A stretch of DNA of 64,000 nucleotides, from the NCBI GenBank assembly GCA_029263125.1, contig JAJCYD010000048.1, positions 124,001 to 188,000 of the forward strand. Direction: 5' to 3'. The notes under the pieces are model-generated. The model had not been told where the DNA came from and searched no databases. It worked only from the letters and a program-made list of their open reading frames with translations. Shown here piece after piece: positions 8,461 through 17,915 of the stretch (its first letter is position 1; each line of letters starts with the position of its first letter). Both the position numbers and the translations under genes were made by a program. The DNA comes from Solirubrobacteraceae bacterium. Its GTDB lineage: Bacteria; Actinomycetota; Thermoleophilia; Solirubrobacterales; Solirubrobacteraceae.

Positions 8461-9281
8461 CCGGACTCAAGCAGCGCCTCTCTCGTCGAAGCGCCTCGGG
8501 CGACACCGCCGGCAAGACGTCGCGGATTCCCGACGTCCTGCGCCGGCGCTCGAAGACCGAGCGCATGCCGTGGGGCAAGAAGGCCCAGCAACCGCCCGCG
8601 CCCGCCGGCGACGACGAGGCTGCGCAGACGCCGGTCGAGGCGCCCGCGAAGACCTCCAGGCTCCCCGATCTCGGCAAGCTCGCCCAGCGACTGCCGTGGA
8701 GCACACGCCGGCCGGCTGCGACGGGAACCGGCGGGGCACCGGCGACGGAGGTCGTCGATCCCGCCGGCACCGCGAGCTTCCGCGACCGCAGCAAGCTGCG
8801 GCGGCGCCTGCAGTACCTGCGTCGCGCCCGCGAGCTCGCCTTCCGCGACGTCGGCGGCCTGATCTTCGACATGCGCCGCTTCGAGCGCGACCGGCCGGAC
8901 CTCGTCGAAGCCAAGCTCTCGGCCCTGACCGCGGTCGACGCGGAGCTGCGCGCGCTGGAGCGCGTGCTCGACGATCGCCGGCCGATCCACGAGCTGCGCG
9001 AGCCCGGCCTGTCGTCCTGCCAGCGCTGCGGCGCCCTGCATGCCAGCGAGGACAACTTCTGCCCCCAGTGCGGCATGCAGTTCGGCGGCGCGCTGGCGAT
9101 GGGCGAGGTCGGCGGTGCGATCGCCGCGCCGCCGCAAGCGCCGTCGACGCCCGACACGCCGCTCACCGCACCGGCCGAAGGCGCGCAGTCGCCGCCCCCG
9201 ATCGCGCCGGACGACGCTCGCGTGGCCCCCCACCCGGCCGACGCACAGACCGAAGTCCACCGCCCCTCCGACGCGTCGTGA
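8457..9281 (+). CDS. Zinc-ribbon protein with basic N-terminus
   Basis: 274 residues; an AGGAG ribosome binding site lies about eight bases before the ATG at 8457, and the start overlaps the glycosyltransferase stop. The first 100 residues are basic with the repeated phrase KTSRIPD/KTSRLPD. A helical segment follows (LRRRLQYLRRARELAFRDVG), then a zinc ribbon CQRCGALHASEDNFCPQCGM with four cysteines, and a Pro/Ala-rich tail. No enzyme domain is visible. It forms a three-gene operon with the glycosyltransferase and a second zinc-ribbon protein. Confidence 0.82.
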   Translation: MTGLKQRLSRRSASGDTAGKTSRIPDVLRRRSKTERMPWGKKAQQPPAPAGDDEAAQTPVEAPAKTSRLPDLGKLAQRLPWSTRRPAATGTGGAPATEVVDPAGTASFRDRSKLRRRLQYLRRARELAFRDVGGLIFDMRRFERDRPDLVEAKLSALTAVDAELRALERVLDDRRPIHELREPGLSSCQRCGALHASEDNFCPQCGMQFGGALAMGEVGGAIAAPPQAPSTPDTPLTAPAEGAQSPPPIAPDDARVAPHPADAQTEVHRPSDAS

Positions 9282-9754
9282 GCATCCAGCCGCCGGTCGG
9301 CGGTGCGCCGACCGGCCAGCCAGCCGCGCAGCAGCAGCAGCAGCCGGACACCGTGCGCTGCCCGCGCTGCTCGGCCGCCGTCGGCCCCGAGCAGGACTGG
9401 TGCCTTGAGTGTGGTGCCCCGGCACGCACGCGCTTGGCCCAGACACCCAACTGGCAGCTTCCGACGGCCGCGCTCGGCGCGATCCTGCTCGTGGCCGGCG
9501 CGCTGTTCGCCTTCGCCTTCGTGAAGCTCACCGATGACGGCGGCGGATCGGCGTCGACGGCTCCAACCCCTGCGACCGCGCCGGCGCCGCCCGCGGTGAC
9601 ACCGCCACCGGTGATCGCGCCCGCGCCGACGCCTCCGGCGGTCACGCCACCCGCCCCCGCCCAGACGGCCCCGCCCGCGTCGACGACCGCGCCTTCCACC
9701 ACGGCGCCGCCGACCACGCAGACGCCGGGCAGCACGGCCCCGATACCGCCCTGA
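9278..9754 (+). CDS. Zinc-ribbon membrane protein with Pro/Thr-rich tail
   Basis: 158 residues from the GTG at 9278 (GTGA overlap with the gene before). A poly-Gln linker leads into a zinc ribbon (CPRCSAAVGPEQDWCLECG), then one membrane helix (AALGAILLVAGALFAFAFV) and about 70 residues of Pro/Ala/Thr repeats that would lie outside the cell. The layout, a cytoplasmic zinc ribbon, one helix and an extracellular spacer, suggests a tether or scaffold working with its zinc-ribbon neighbour. The function is unknown. Confidence 0.8.
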   Translation: MSIQPPVGGAPTGQPAAQQQQQPDTVRCPRCSAAVGPEQDWCLECGAPARTRLAQTPNWQLPTAALGAILLVAGALFAFAFVKLTDDGGGSASTAPTPATAPAPPAVTPPPVIAPAPTPPAVTPPAPAQTAPPASTTAPSTTAPPTTQTPGSTAPIPP

Positions 9755-9761
9755 TCGCCGG

Positions 9762-10784
9762 CTAGGTCACCGGCCAGCTGCACCGCGACAACCGGCCGCG
9801 GGCCTGCGCCGCCAGCGGGTGCAGCTCGATCGCTCCCACATCCGCGTCGTCATCGGTGCCGACGCTCTGCAATGTGACCGCCACCGAGCGCGCCAGCGCG
9901 CCGAGGTCATAGCCGCCTTCGAGCACGATCCCCAGCGGCACGCCCAGCCGCCGCGCAGCCACGCGGACGGAGGCGGCCATCGTCCGGTAGCCGTCGTCGG
10001 TCACCGAGCAGCCGGCGAGCGGATCGTCGGCGTGGGCGTCATAGCCGGCCGAGACGAGGATCAGGTCCGGCTCGAACGCCGCCGCGAGTGGGCATGCGAC
10101 GTGCTCCACGAGCGAGCCGAAGACCGCATCGCCCGAGCCTGCCGGGACCGGCAGGTTCACCGTGAACCCCTCCCCCGCGCCGGTGCCGGTGTCCGAGGCC
10201 GGTCCGCTGCCCGGGTACAGCGGCGACTGGTGGATCGAGCAGAACAGCACGTCGTCGCGGGCGGAGAAGATGTCATTCGTGCCGTTGCCGTGGTGCACGT
10301 CCCAGTCGAGGATCAGCACCCGCCGCGCGCCGTGCGCGTCGATCGCGTGCTGTGCGGCGATCGCGACGTTGTTGAACAGGCAGAAGCCCATCGCCTGACC
10401 AGCTGTCGCATGGTGACCGGGCGGGCGATGCAGCGACGCGGCGACGCTCGCATCCTCCTCGCCCAGCAGCGCGTCGACCATCGCGACGGCCCCTCCGGCG
10501 GCATGCAGCGCCGCGTCGAATGAGCCCGCGCTGACGACGGTGTCCATGTCGATCATCCCGCCTCCGCGCGTGGACAGGGCAGCGATGCGATCGACGTGAC
10601 GCGCCGGGTGGACCGACTCGATCGACGCCCGTGCGGCCGCCGGTGACAGGCGCACGTCGAAGCCCAGCCAGCCCCGGGATTGCAGCTCGTGCTCGATCGC
10701 CACGATCCGCTGCGCAGACTCGGGATGCGCGCCGGTGTCGTGCTCCAGCGACGAGGGATGGCGCAACAGGACCGGCCGCGGCAT
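9762..10784 (-). CDS. Histone deacetylase-like amidohydrolase (AcuC/acetylpolyamine amidohydrolase family)
   Basis: 340 residues. Zinc-dependent deacetylases of this family remove acetyl groups from protein lysines or small acetylated amines. The charge-relay histidines are in RPPGHHA (His124-125), zinc ligands in LDWDVHHGNGT (Asp162, His164) and a third Asp in the SAGYDAHADDPL region; LEGGYDL supplies the C-terminal loop. It is divergent from nadB with 22 bases between the start codons and convergent with the zinc-ribbon operon. The substrate is unknown. Confidence 0.93.
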   Translation of the reverse strand: MPRPVLLRHPSSLEHDTGAHPESAQRIVAIEHELQSRGWLGFDVRLSPAAARASIESVHPARHVDRIAALSTRGGGMIDMDTVVSAGSFDAALHAAGGAVAMVDALLGEEDASVAASLHRPPGHHATAGQAMGFCLFNNVAIAAQHAIDAHGARRVLILDWDVHHGNGTNDIFSARDDVLFCSIHQSPLYPGSGPASDTGTGAGEGFTVNLPVPAGSGDAVFGSLVEHVACPLAAAFEPDLILVSAGYDAHADDPLAGCSVTDDGYRTMAASVRVAARRLGVPLGIVLEGGYDLGALARSVAVTLQSVGTDDDADVGAIELHPLAAQARGRLSRCSWPVT

Positions 10785-10806
10785 CCCGGATACGGTACCT
10801 GCCACC

Positions 10807-12267
10807 GTGGCCGACGACGACGCGTTGCTCACCACCGACATCGCGGTCGTGGGCGCCGGCGGTGCCGGCCTGTATGCCGCGCTGACGGCCGCTACGGCGG
10901 GCGCCTCCGTCGCGCTGGTCTCGGCCACGCCGCTGGCGCAGACGGCGAGCTACTGGGCACAGGGCGGGATCGCTGCGGCGCTCGCCATCGAGGACTCGCC
11001 CGAGCGTCATCTCGCCGACACCGAGGCCGCCGGCCGCGACGCCGTCCGCCGATCGGCCGGCGACGTGCTCGTCAGTGAAGCCGCGGCGCGTGTGGCAGAC
11101 CTGGAGCGCCTCGGCGTGCGCTTTGACTCCGACCGCCAGGGCGTGCTGGCACTCGGCCTGGAGGGCGGCCATTCGGTGCGCCGCGTCGTCCACGCCGGCG
11201 GGAGCGCGACGGGGCGCAGGATCGTGCGCCAGCTCTCCGCCCTGGCCGTCGACCGCGAGGCGATCACCGTGATTGAGGGCGCGCGCGCCACATCCGCCTG
11301 GACCCACGACGGCCGTTGCGTCGGGATCCTGCTGGAGGACGGGCGCGCGATCCGCGCGCGCGCCACGATCCTCGCAACCGGCGGCGCGGCCGCGCTGTGG
11401 TCACGCACGACAAACCCACCGGGCTCGCTGGGCATCGGCATGTCGCTCGCCCACGCGGCCGGCGCCCAGCTCGCGGACCTCGAGTTCCTGCAGTTTCACC
11501 CGACGGCCGTGATCGGCGTGCGCGGCCGCGAGGGGTTCCTGGTCTCCGAGGCCATTCGCGGCGAGGGCGCCACGCTGCACGGCCCCGACGGCCAGCGCTT
11601 CGTCGAGGAGCTCGCCCCGCGCGACAAGGTCGCGCGCACGATCTTCCAGCTGCTGGCCGAGACCGGCGCGACCTCGGTGGGCCTGGACATGACCGACGTC
11701 GACCCGGCGCGCTTTCCGAACGTCGTCGCGGCGCTGGCCGACGCGGGCCTTGACCCCACCCGCGAGCGGATCCCGGTGTCGCCGGCATCGCACTACATGA
11801 TGGGCGGCATCGTCACCGACCTCGATGGCCGCAGCACGCTTCCGGGCCTCTACGCGGTCGGCGAGACCGCGTGCACGGGCCTGCACGGCGCCAACCGCCT
11901 GGCATCCAACTCGCTCAGCGAGTGCTTCGTCTTCGGCGCGCGAGCCGCGAAGGCCGGGCTCGACGAGCCCGAGACCCTGGGCGGCGGGTCACAGCCGCCC
12001 GCGCCGCCGCCGCTCGCACATCCCTCCCGCGCCACCCAGGAGGCGCTGTGGCGAGACGCCGGGATCCTGCGCACACGCGAGGGACTGGAGCGCCTCCTCG
12101 AGGACCCGCATCCGCTCGCGCGCCTGATCGCTGCGTGCGCGCTGAAGCGCCAGGAGAGCCGCGGCGCCCATCAACGCGCTGAGTTCCCCGAGGTCGACCC
12201 CGGCCTCGATCACCGCCATGCGATCGTGGGAGACGGCATGGAGCCTCGCCTCGAGCTCTGGCACTGA
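10807..12267 (+). CDS. nadB: L-aspartate oxidase
   Basis: 486 residues from a GTG at 10807. It oxidises L-aspartate to iminoaspartate, the first step of NAD synthesis, using FAD. Visible parts are the FAD-binding VVGAGGAGLYAAL, the substrate-site ASYWAQGGIAAAL, LQFHPTAV, ASHYMMGGI and GLHGANRLASNSLSECFVFG. It is somewhat shorter than the E. coli enzyme at the C-terminus. nadA and nadC are not adjacent. Fumarate-reductase flavoproteins are related, but the ASYWAQGG and GLHGANRLASNSL signatures favour NadB. Confidence 0.94.
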   Translation: MADDDALLTTDIAVVGAGGAGLYAALTAATAGASVALVSATPLAQTASYWAQGGIAAALAIEDSPERHLADTEAAGRDAVRRSAGDVLVSEAAARVADLERLGVRFDSDRQGVLALGLEGGHSVRRVVHAGGSATGRRIVRQLSALAVDREAITVIEGARATSAWTHDGRCVGILLEDGRAIRARATILATGGAAALWSRTTNPPGSLGIGMSLAHAAGAQLADLEFLQFHPTAVIGVRGREGFLVSEAIRGEGATLHGPDGQRFVEELAPRDKVARTIFQLLAETGATSVGLDMTDVDPARFPNVVAALADAGLDPTRERIPVSPASHYMMGGIVTDLDGRSTLPGLYAVGETACTGLHGANRLASNSLSECFVFGARAAKAGLDEPETLGGGSQPPAPPPLAHPSRATQEALWRDAGILRTREGLERLLEDPHPLARLIAACALKRQESRGAHQRAEFPEVDPGLDHRHAIVGDGMEPRLELWH

Positions 12268-12456
12268 CCACCGCCGCAACCGCAGCCCTCGCCGGGTGTT
12301 TCGACACCAACTTCCCGGCTCGGTTCCCGGATCGACCGGGGGAAGGCGCAGGCAGCCGCTTAATACGATCTCAACATTGATCTCGTTCTAACGTTTACAT
12401 CGCTGCGCGACACTGTCGTCGACCCGGGTGCAGCAATGGGAAAGGAGATCCTGCCG

Positions 12457-12882
12457 ATGTATCAATTCAGTCGCGCGATCTATCGCGAACTATCCCCCCT
12501 CGTCGAAGGATCATCGCGCGAACGCGACAATCATGCGGCAGTTCTCAGGGCATGCGAGGCGACGATCGAGCGTCTGGCGACCGATCGCCACTACTTCGCG
12601 CGTCCCGCGCGGACGCTTTTCAACGACATTCGCCCCCACTTCCCCATCGCCGCGCAGCCACGGGTGTGGCAGGTCGTCACCACGTACTTGACGTGCGCGC
12701 AGGACTGGCTGGCCAAGCAGCCCCAGCACGGCTACGACGTCAACGGCAAGCCGCTGGAGTGCCGCGCCACCACGCGCCGCGGGACCCCGTGCCAGCGCAT
12801 GCCGCTCCCCCACAACGGCTACTGTCCCTCCCATCAGCACCTCGCGGAGACCGAGGAGTACGGCCATCGGATGGCCGCATAG
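12457..12882 (+). CDS. Conserved small protein with C-terminal Cys/His motif
   Basis: 141 residues. An AAAGGAG ribosome binding site sits nine bases before the ATG at 12457, so this start is preferred over the in-frame ATG at 12436. The helical N-terminal two-thirds carry no known motif; the C-terminus ends CRATTRRGTPCQRMPLPHNG then YCPSHQHL, a C-x7-C-x10-C-x2-H arrangement like the small CxxxC..CxxH zinc modules attached to many actinobacterial proteins. The upstream 190 bases are unusually AT-rich around 12362-12400 and probably hold its promoter. Confidence 0.75.
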   Translation: MYQFSRAIYRELSPLVEGSSRERDNHAAVLRACEATIERLATDRHYFARPARTLFNDIRPHFPIAAQPRVWQVVTTYLTCAQDWLAKQPQHGYDVNGKPLECRATTRRGTPCQRMPLPHNGYCPSHQHLAETEEYGHRMAA

Positions 12883-12947
12883 CCTGACGGCGTAGTCTCG
12901 GCGATCGTTGCGCGGTCGCCACTCAGCCATTCGCCCGCTTCGCTGAC

Positions 12948-14930
12948 GTGCTGCTCGGCGTGGACGTCGGCGGGACCTTCACCGACGCGGTGCTCGCGTC
13001 GGGCGGTCGAGTGCTGACGGCGAAGGCGCCGACGACGCCCTCCGACCAGTCGCTCGGCGTCATGGCGGCGATCGAGGCTGTGCTCGCGGCTGCCGGCGCG
13101 CGCACGCGCGACGTCGAGCTCTTCGCCCACGGCATGACGGTCGCGACGAACGCGCTGCTGGAGAGCCGCGGGGCGCGCACGGTGCTCGTCGCGACCGAGG
13201 GCTTCACCGACGTCGTCGAGCTCGGCCGGCAGGCACGCGCGGATCTGTACCGCCTGTGCGAGGCCAACCCCGCCCCGCTCGTGGCGCCCGAGCTGCGCGT
13301 GGCCGCGCCGGAGCGCACGGGCCCCGACGGCGTGCTGCGCTCCCTCGAGGACCCGGCCGCACTGGCGGTCGAGGTCGCCGCCCTAAAGCCCGAGGCGGTG
13401 GCCGTCGTCCTGCTGCACGCCTACGCGCACCCCGAGCACGAACGGGCGATCGCCCAGGCGATCGCCGAGCGGCTCCCCGGCGTGCACGTGTCGCTCTCCC
13501 ACCAGGTCGTCGGGACGTTTCGCGAGTTCGAGCGCGCGGCCACGACCGAGGTCGACGCCGCGCTGTCGCCGCTGCTGGCCCGCTACCTGCGCCGCCTGCT
13601 GGAGCGCGCCGGCGAATCCGGGCTGCCCGAGCCGCGCATCATGCAGTCCAGCGGCGGCCTGGCCAGCGCGCAGCTCGCGGCGAGCCATGCCTCGTTCACG
13701 GTGCTGTCGGGTCCCGCCGGTGGCGCCGCCGCGGCCGCCCTGATCGCCCGCGACAGCGGCCATGGCGACCTCGTCTGCTTCGACATGGGCGGCACCTCGT
13801 GCGACGTCTGCGTCATCGAGGACGCGACCGTGCGCGAGACGACCGGCCGCGAGGTCGGAGGACGCCCGCTGGCGTTGCCGATGGTCGACATCCACACCGT
13901 CGGGGCGGGCGGGGGTTCGGTCGCATGGCGCGATTCCGGCGGGGCGCTACGCGCCGGTCCGCGCAGCGCGGGCGCCGACCCTGGCCCGGCGTCCTACGGG
14001 CGCGGCGGCACCGAGCCGACCGTCACCGACGCCAATCTGCTGCTGGGTCGCCTCGACGACGGCGGCGGGCTCGCCGGCGGCGTCGCGCTGGATCGCGAGG
14101 CGGCGCGATCGGCCATCCAGGCGCTCGCCCGCGAGCTGGGCCTGGAGGCGATCGCGTGTGCGGAGGGCATCGTCCGCGTCGCCGATGCCGAGATGGTGCG
14201 TGCGCTGCGGGTCATGACCGTGCAGCAGGGCATCGACCCGCGCCGCTTCGCCCTGCTGGCCTTCGGTGGCGCCGGCCCGCTGCATGCCGCTGCGATCGCC
14301 GAGGAGCTCGGCATGCGGACGATCCTCTGCCCGCGGGCCTCGGGCGTGCTGAGCGCGCTCGGCCTCGCCGCTGCGCCCCGCCGCGCGTCCGAGCAGCTCA
14401 GCGTGCTGCTCAGCGGCGACGCGCTGAGCACCCAGGCCCTGACCAGGGTGCGCGAGGCGCTTGCTCGCAGCGCGCGCGACACGCTCGGAGATCCGCGTGC
14501 CGGCGTCGAGCACGCCTACGACGTGCGCTATCGCGGCCAGGCGCACGAGCTGACCGTGCGTGACCTGCCGGGCTCCGGGCTCGAGGCGCTGCGCGACGCC
14601 TTCGAGGATCTCCACGCCGAGCGCTACGGCTACCGCTATGCCGGCGCACAGATCGAGCTCGTCGCGGTTCGCGCCACCGCGAGCATCGCCGGACCGGCGA
14701 TCGATCTCGCCGCCGCTGCCGACGCCACACCGTGGACGCGCTCGCGACGCGAGGTCGTCTTCGACGGCACGGTCCACGACGCGCAGATCCTGCGCGGCGA
14801 GCCGCCGCCCGGCGAGCGCGTCGACGGGCCGGCGATCTGCGAGCTGCCGGAGGCCACCCTCGCCGTGGCGCCCGGCTGGTCGGGCGCGGTGGACCGCGCG
14901 GGCACGATCGTCCTGGAGCGCGGCGAATGA
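12948..14930 (+). CDS. hyuA: Hydantoinase A / 5-oxoprolinase-type ATPase subunit
   Basis: 660 residues, GTG start. The protein opens with the ASKHA-type phosphate loop GVDVGGTFTDAVL and carries FAHGMTVATNALLESRGA and VCFDMGGTSCDVCVI, typical of the HyuA/oxoprolinase subunit that uses ATP to open cyclic amides. Its stop overlaps the hyuB start (ATGA), so the two subunits are made together. The substrate could be an N-methylhydantoin, 5-oxoproline or a related ring; acetone-carboxylase relatives are larger and have a third subunit, which is absent here. Confidence 0.9.
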   Translation: MLLGVDVGGTFTDAVLASGGRVLTAKAPTTPSDQSLGVMAAIEAVLAAAGARTRDVELFAHGMTVATNALLESRGARTVLVATEGFTDVVELGRQARADLYRLCEANPAPLVAPELRVAAPERTGPDGVLRSLEDPAALAVEVAALKPEAVAVVLLHAYAHPEHERAIAQAIAERLPGVHVSLSHQVVGTFREFERAATTEVDAALSPLLARYLRRLLERAGESGLPEPRIMQSSGGLASAQLAASHASFTVLSGPAGGAAAAALIARDSGHGDLVCFDMGGTSCDVCVIEDATVRETTGREVGGRPLALPMVDIHTVGAGGGSVAWRDSGGALRAGPRSAGADPGPASYGRGGTEPTVTDANLLLGRLDDGGGLAGGVALDREAARSAIQALARELGLEAIACAEGIVRVADAEMVRALRVMTVQQGIDPRRFALLAFGGAGPLHAAAIAEELGMRTILCPRASGVLSALGLAAAPRRASEQLSVLLSGDALSTQALTRVREALARSARDTLGDPRAGVEHAYDVRYRGQAHELTVRDLPGSGLEALRDAFEDLHAERYGYRYAGAQIELVAVRATASIAGPAIDLAAAADATPWTRSRREVVFDGTVHDAQILRGEPPPGERVDGPAICELPEATLAVAPGWSGAVDRAGTIVLERGE

Positions 14931-16429
14931 CCCTCGATGCGATCGATCTGCAGGTGGTGACGGGCGCGCTGCGCGCCGCCTGTGAGGAGATGGGCGCGAC
15001 ACTCATCCGCAGCGCGCACTCGGCGAACATCACCGAGCGCCGTGACTGCTCCACCGCGCTGTTCGATCCGGCGGGCGAGATGGTCATGCAGGCCGAGCAC
15101 ATCCCGGTGCACCTCGGCGCGATGCCGGCGGCGGTCGCCGCCGTCATCGACGAGGACCACGGCGACGGACGCCCGTGGATCCTCAACGACCCGTTCCGCG
15201 GCGGGACGCACCTGCCCGACATCACCGTCGTCACGCCCGTGCTGCGCGGCAATGAGCTGCTCGGCTTCGCGGCCAGCCGCGCACACCATGCCGACGTCGG
15301 CGGCCGCGTTCCCGGCTCCATGCCCGCGGACTCCACGACGCTGGACGAGGAGGGCGTCGTGATCGCTCCGCGCCCGCTGGACGACGCCGCGATCACCGAG
15401 CTCGCCGCACGGATGCGCCAGCCCGAGCAGCGCCGCGCCGACCTGCGCGCGCAGCTTGCCGCCAACCGCGCCGGCGCGCTGCGGATGTGCGAGCTCGCCG
15501 ACCGCCTCGGCCCCGAGATGCTCGCCGCCGCGACGGCCGCGGTCCTGGACTACGCCGAGCGGCGCACCCGCGCGTGCATCGCGGCCCTGCCCGACGGTCC
15601 GCGAACGGCACGCGACGTGCTCGAGGCCCGTGAAGGCGACCTCGAGCTGTGTCTTACCGCGACGGTGCGCGGCGACCGCCTGGTCCTCGACTTCGCCGGC
15701 AGCGCAAACCAGCACGAGGGCAACCTCAACTGCCCCCTCGCCGTCACCCGCTCGGCCGCGTACTTCGCCGTGCGCGTGCTGACCGATCCGGACGTGCCGC
15801 CGAGCGCCGGCGCCCATCGCCCGATCGAGGTTCGAGCGCCGGAGGGCTCGCTGCTGCACGCCTGCGCCACGGCCGCCGGCGCACCCGCGGTGGCGGGCGG
15901 CAACGTCGAGACCTCCAGCCGCGTCGCAGACCTCGTCCTCGCCGCCTTCGGGCGAGCGCTGGGGCAGGGCACGATGAACAACCTCACGCTGGGCTCGGAG
16001 CGCTTCACGTACTACGAGACGCTGGGCGGCGGCCAGGGCGCCTGTCCCGACGCCCAGGGCCCGACCGGCGTGCACGTCGCGATGTCCAACACCCTCAACA
16101 CCCCGGTCGAGGCGCTCGAGCTCGAGTTCCCGCTGCGCGTCGCGCGCTACGCCATCCGGCGCGGCTCGGGCGGCGCCGGGCGCCACCGCGGTGGGGACGG
16201 CGTGATCCGCGAGCTGCAGGCGCTCGCGCCGATGGCCTACTCGCTGATCACCGAGCGCCGCCGCCATGCTCCGCCGGGCGCCGACGGCGGTCAACCGGGC
16301 GCGTGCGGGCGCAACCTGCTCAACGGCGTCGAGCTGCCCGCGAAGTCCACCGGCTACCTCCGCGCCGGAGACAGGCTGACGATCGAGACGCCGGGTGGCG
16401 GCGGGCACGGCACGCCCGAGGGTCGCTGA
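14927..16429 (+). CDS. hyuB: Hydantoinase B / 5-oxoprolinase-type subunit
   Basis: 500 residues. The family signature is clear: SAHSANITERRDCSTALFD near the N-terminus, GGTHLPDITVVTP, GNVETSSRVADL and the C-terminal YETLGGGQGACP and GSGGAGRHRGGDG. HyuB joins HyuA to form the ATP-dependent amidohydrolase. The ATGA overlap with hyuA fixes the start. A small zinc-ribbon gene converges on it six bases downstream. Confidence 0.92.
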   Translation: MTLDAIDLQVVTGALRAACEEMGATLIRSAHSANITERRDCSTALFDPAGEMVMQAEHIPVHLGAMPAAVAAVIDEDHGDGRPWILNDPFRGGTHLPDITVVTPVLRGNELLGFAASRAHHADVGGRVPGSMPADSTTLDEEGVVIAPRPLDDAAITELAARMRQPEQRRADLRAQLAANRAGALRMCELADRLGPEMLAAATAAVLDYAERRTRACIAALPDGPRTARDVLEAREGDLELCLTATVRGDRLVLDFAGSANQHEGNLNCPLAVTRSAAYFAVRVLTDPDVPPSAGAHRPIEVRAPEGSLLHACATAAGAPAVAGGNVETSSRVADLVLAAFGRALGQGTMNNLTLGSERFTYYETLGGGQGACPDAQGPTGVHVAMSNTLNTPVEALELEFPLRVARYAIRRGSGGAGRHRGGDGVIRELQALAPMAYSLITERRRHAPPGADGGQPGACGRNLLNGVELPAKSTGYLRAGDRLTIETPGGGGHGTPEGR

Positions 16430-16435
16430 CCGCGA

Positions 16436-16627
16436 CTACAGCGCCGAGCGAGGCACGGCGCGCCGCGGCGATGCGGGGCGGGGCGGGGACTGCGCACCCT
16501 GCGCGGGGGCGAGCCCGAACGTGCCACCACAGGTCGGACAGACGCCCTTGATCGCGGCGAGCATCTCGGCCGGGTGATCCGTTGCGAAGCTGCGACCGCA
16601 GCCGTCGCACTCGATGAGTTCGGGCAT
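16436..16627 (-). CDS. Small zinc-ribbon protein
   Basis: 63 residues from the ATG at 16627. Two CxxC pairs, CDGCG (8-12) and CPTCGG about 30 residues later, form a zinc ribbon; between them lies a short helix (AEMLAAIKG). The rest is a Pro/Arg-rich tail. The size and layout resemble stand-alone rubredoxin- or FmdB-like ribbons. It lies alone, convergent with hyuB; its role is unknown. Confidence 0.7.
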   Translation of the reverse strand: MPELIECDGCGRSFATDHPAEMLAAIKGVCPTCGGTFGLAPAQGAQSPPRPASPRRAVPRSAL

Positions 16628-16831
16628 GGCGCAATCGCACTCTACCCCGTAGAGCGCGAAAGGCAACCGGCGGAGCGTTGCGCAGTCCGGTCATCGCCCT
16701 GTCCGCAGAGCGACCGTCCTGCCGTGTGATTCCGGCGCCCGGTCGATTCGCGTCGCGCATCGTCGGGCGTTCCGCGCACCACCCTAGGCGATCGGCCGCC
16801 GGCCGTCCAGGTCTGCGTAGCATCGTCGGTC

Positions 16832-17740
16832 ATGAGCGCAGCCTCCCCCAGCGATCGGATCGGCTTCGTCGGCCTCGGCATCATGGGATCTCGCCAGGCG
16901 GCGAACCTCGCCGGCGCCGGCTACACCTTGACCGTCTACAACCGCACCCGCGCGACCGCGGAGGCCTGGGCGGCAGAGCATGGCGGCGTCGTCGCCGGCA
17001 CGCCTGCCGAGGTCGGCGCCGCCAGCGACATCGTGATCACGATGGTCGTCGACGGCGAGCAGGTGCACGACGCGCTGCTCGGGCCCGACGGCGTCGCGGC
17101 CGGCGCGGCGCCCGGCGTCCTGTGCGTCGACATGTCGACGATCGCACCAGCCCAGACGCGCGCGATCGGAGCACTCCTCGCCGAGCACGGCCTGCGCCTG
17201 CTCGACGCGCCTGTCACGGGCTCCTCGCCCAAGGCCCAGGACGGCACGCTGACGATCATGGCCGGAGGCGGCGCCGAGGACTTCCAGCGCGCGCGACCGC
17301 TGCTCGAGGTCATGGGCGAGCTCGTCGTGCACGTCGGAGAGCTCGGGCAGGGCGAGATGCTGAAGATCATCAACAACTCCGTCGCGGCGGCGAACGCGAC
17401 GACGATCGGCGAGGCGCTGCTCGTCGCGCAGCGCACGGGCGTTGACCTCGATGCGCTCGTCCAGGTGATGGGCAGAGGCTCGGGCGGCTCGGCGATGCTC
17501 GACCTGAAATCGCCCGCGATGCGCACGCACGACTACACGACGCTCTTCAAGCTCGAGCACATGCTCAAGGACGTGCGGCTGTGCCTGGAGGCCGGGCAGG
17601 ACGCATCGGCAGCCTTCCCGGCGGCGTCCCGTGCCCGCGACGTCCTCGTCGCTGCCATGGCCGGCGGCCACGGGGAGGATGATTTCGCAGCGCTGATCGA
17701 GGCGCTCGAGTCCTTCGCCGGAATTCGCCTGGCTGGATGA
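16832..17740 (+). CDS. NAD(P)-dependent beta-hydroxyacid dehydrogenase (3-hydroxyisobutyrate dehydrogenase family)
   Basis: 302 residues. The N-terminal Rossmann motif GFVGLGIMGSRQAANLAGAG is followed by VYNRT, the substrate-binding DAPVTGSSPKAQDGTL and the catalytic-lysine region GQGEMLKIINN. This is the layout of the 6PGDH-like family that oxidises 3-hydroxyisobutyrate, tartronate semialdehyde or glyoxylate-type compounds. Neighbouring genes do not reveal the substrate. The upstream 200 bases are non-coding. Confidence 0.92.
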   Translation: MSAASPSDRIGFVGLGIMGSRQAANLAGAGYTLTVYNRTRATAEAWAAEHGGVVAGTPAEVGAASDIVITMVVDGEQVHDALLGPDGVAAGAAPGVLCVDMSTIAPAQTRAIGALLAEHGLRLLDAPVTGSSPKAQDGTLTIMAGGGAEDFQRARPLLEVMGELVVHVGELGQGEMLKIINNSVAAANATTIGEALLVAQRTGVDLDALVQVMGRGSGGSAMLDLKSPAMRTHDYTTLFKLEHMLKDVRLCLEAGQDASAAFPAASRARDVLVAAMAGGHGEDDFAALIEALESFAGIRLAG

Positions 17741-17915
17741 CCGGTCGATACGAGCTGGTCACAAGAAAAACACACCATTAGCAGGGAAGTTTGGGACTTC
17801 GTGCGTTCCTGTGGCACAATGTCCGAGTTCCCGTCGTCCGGACAGCAGCGTGCTCCGGGTGCGACGGGTTTCGCTTCGTCACGTCCCGTCCCGTCCCGTC
17901 GTCGTCTGGGTCTAT

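Noticed and set aside
12294-12308. UUCG-loop hairpin (GGTGT-TTCG-ACACC) after nadB as a terminator
   Set aside because: Only five base pairs and no T-tract; too weak to list as a feature.
14636-16408. 590-codon minus-strand frame opposite hyuB
   Set aside because: Shadow of a well-supported gene; the product is Gly/Arg/Ala/His-rich with no family features.
17878-17905. Short tandem repeat of CCCGT before the DUF1802 gene
   Set aside because: Only about three units; more likely chance in GC-rich DNA than a regulatory array.
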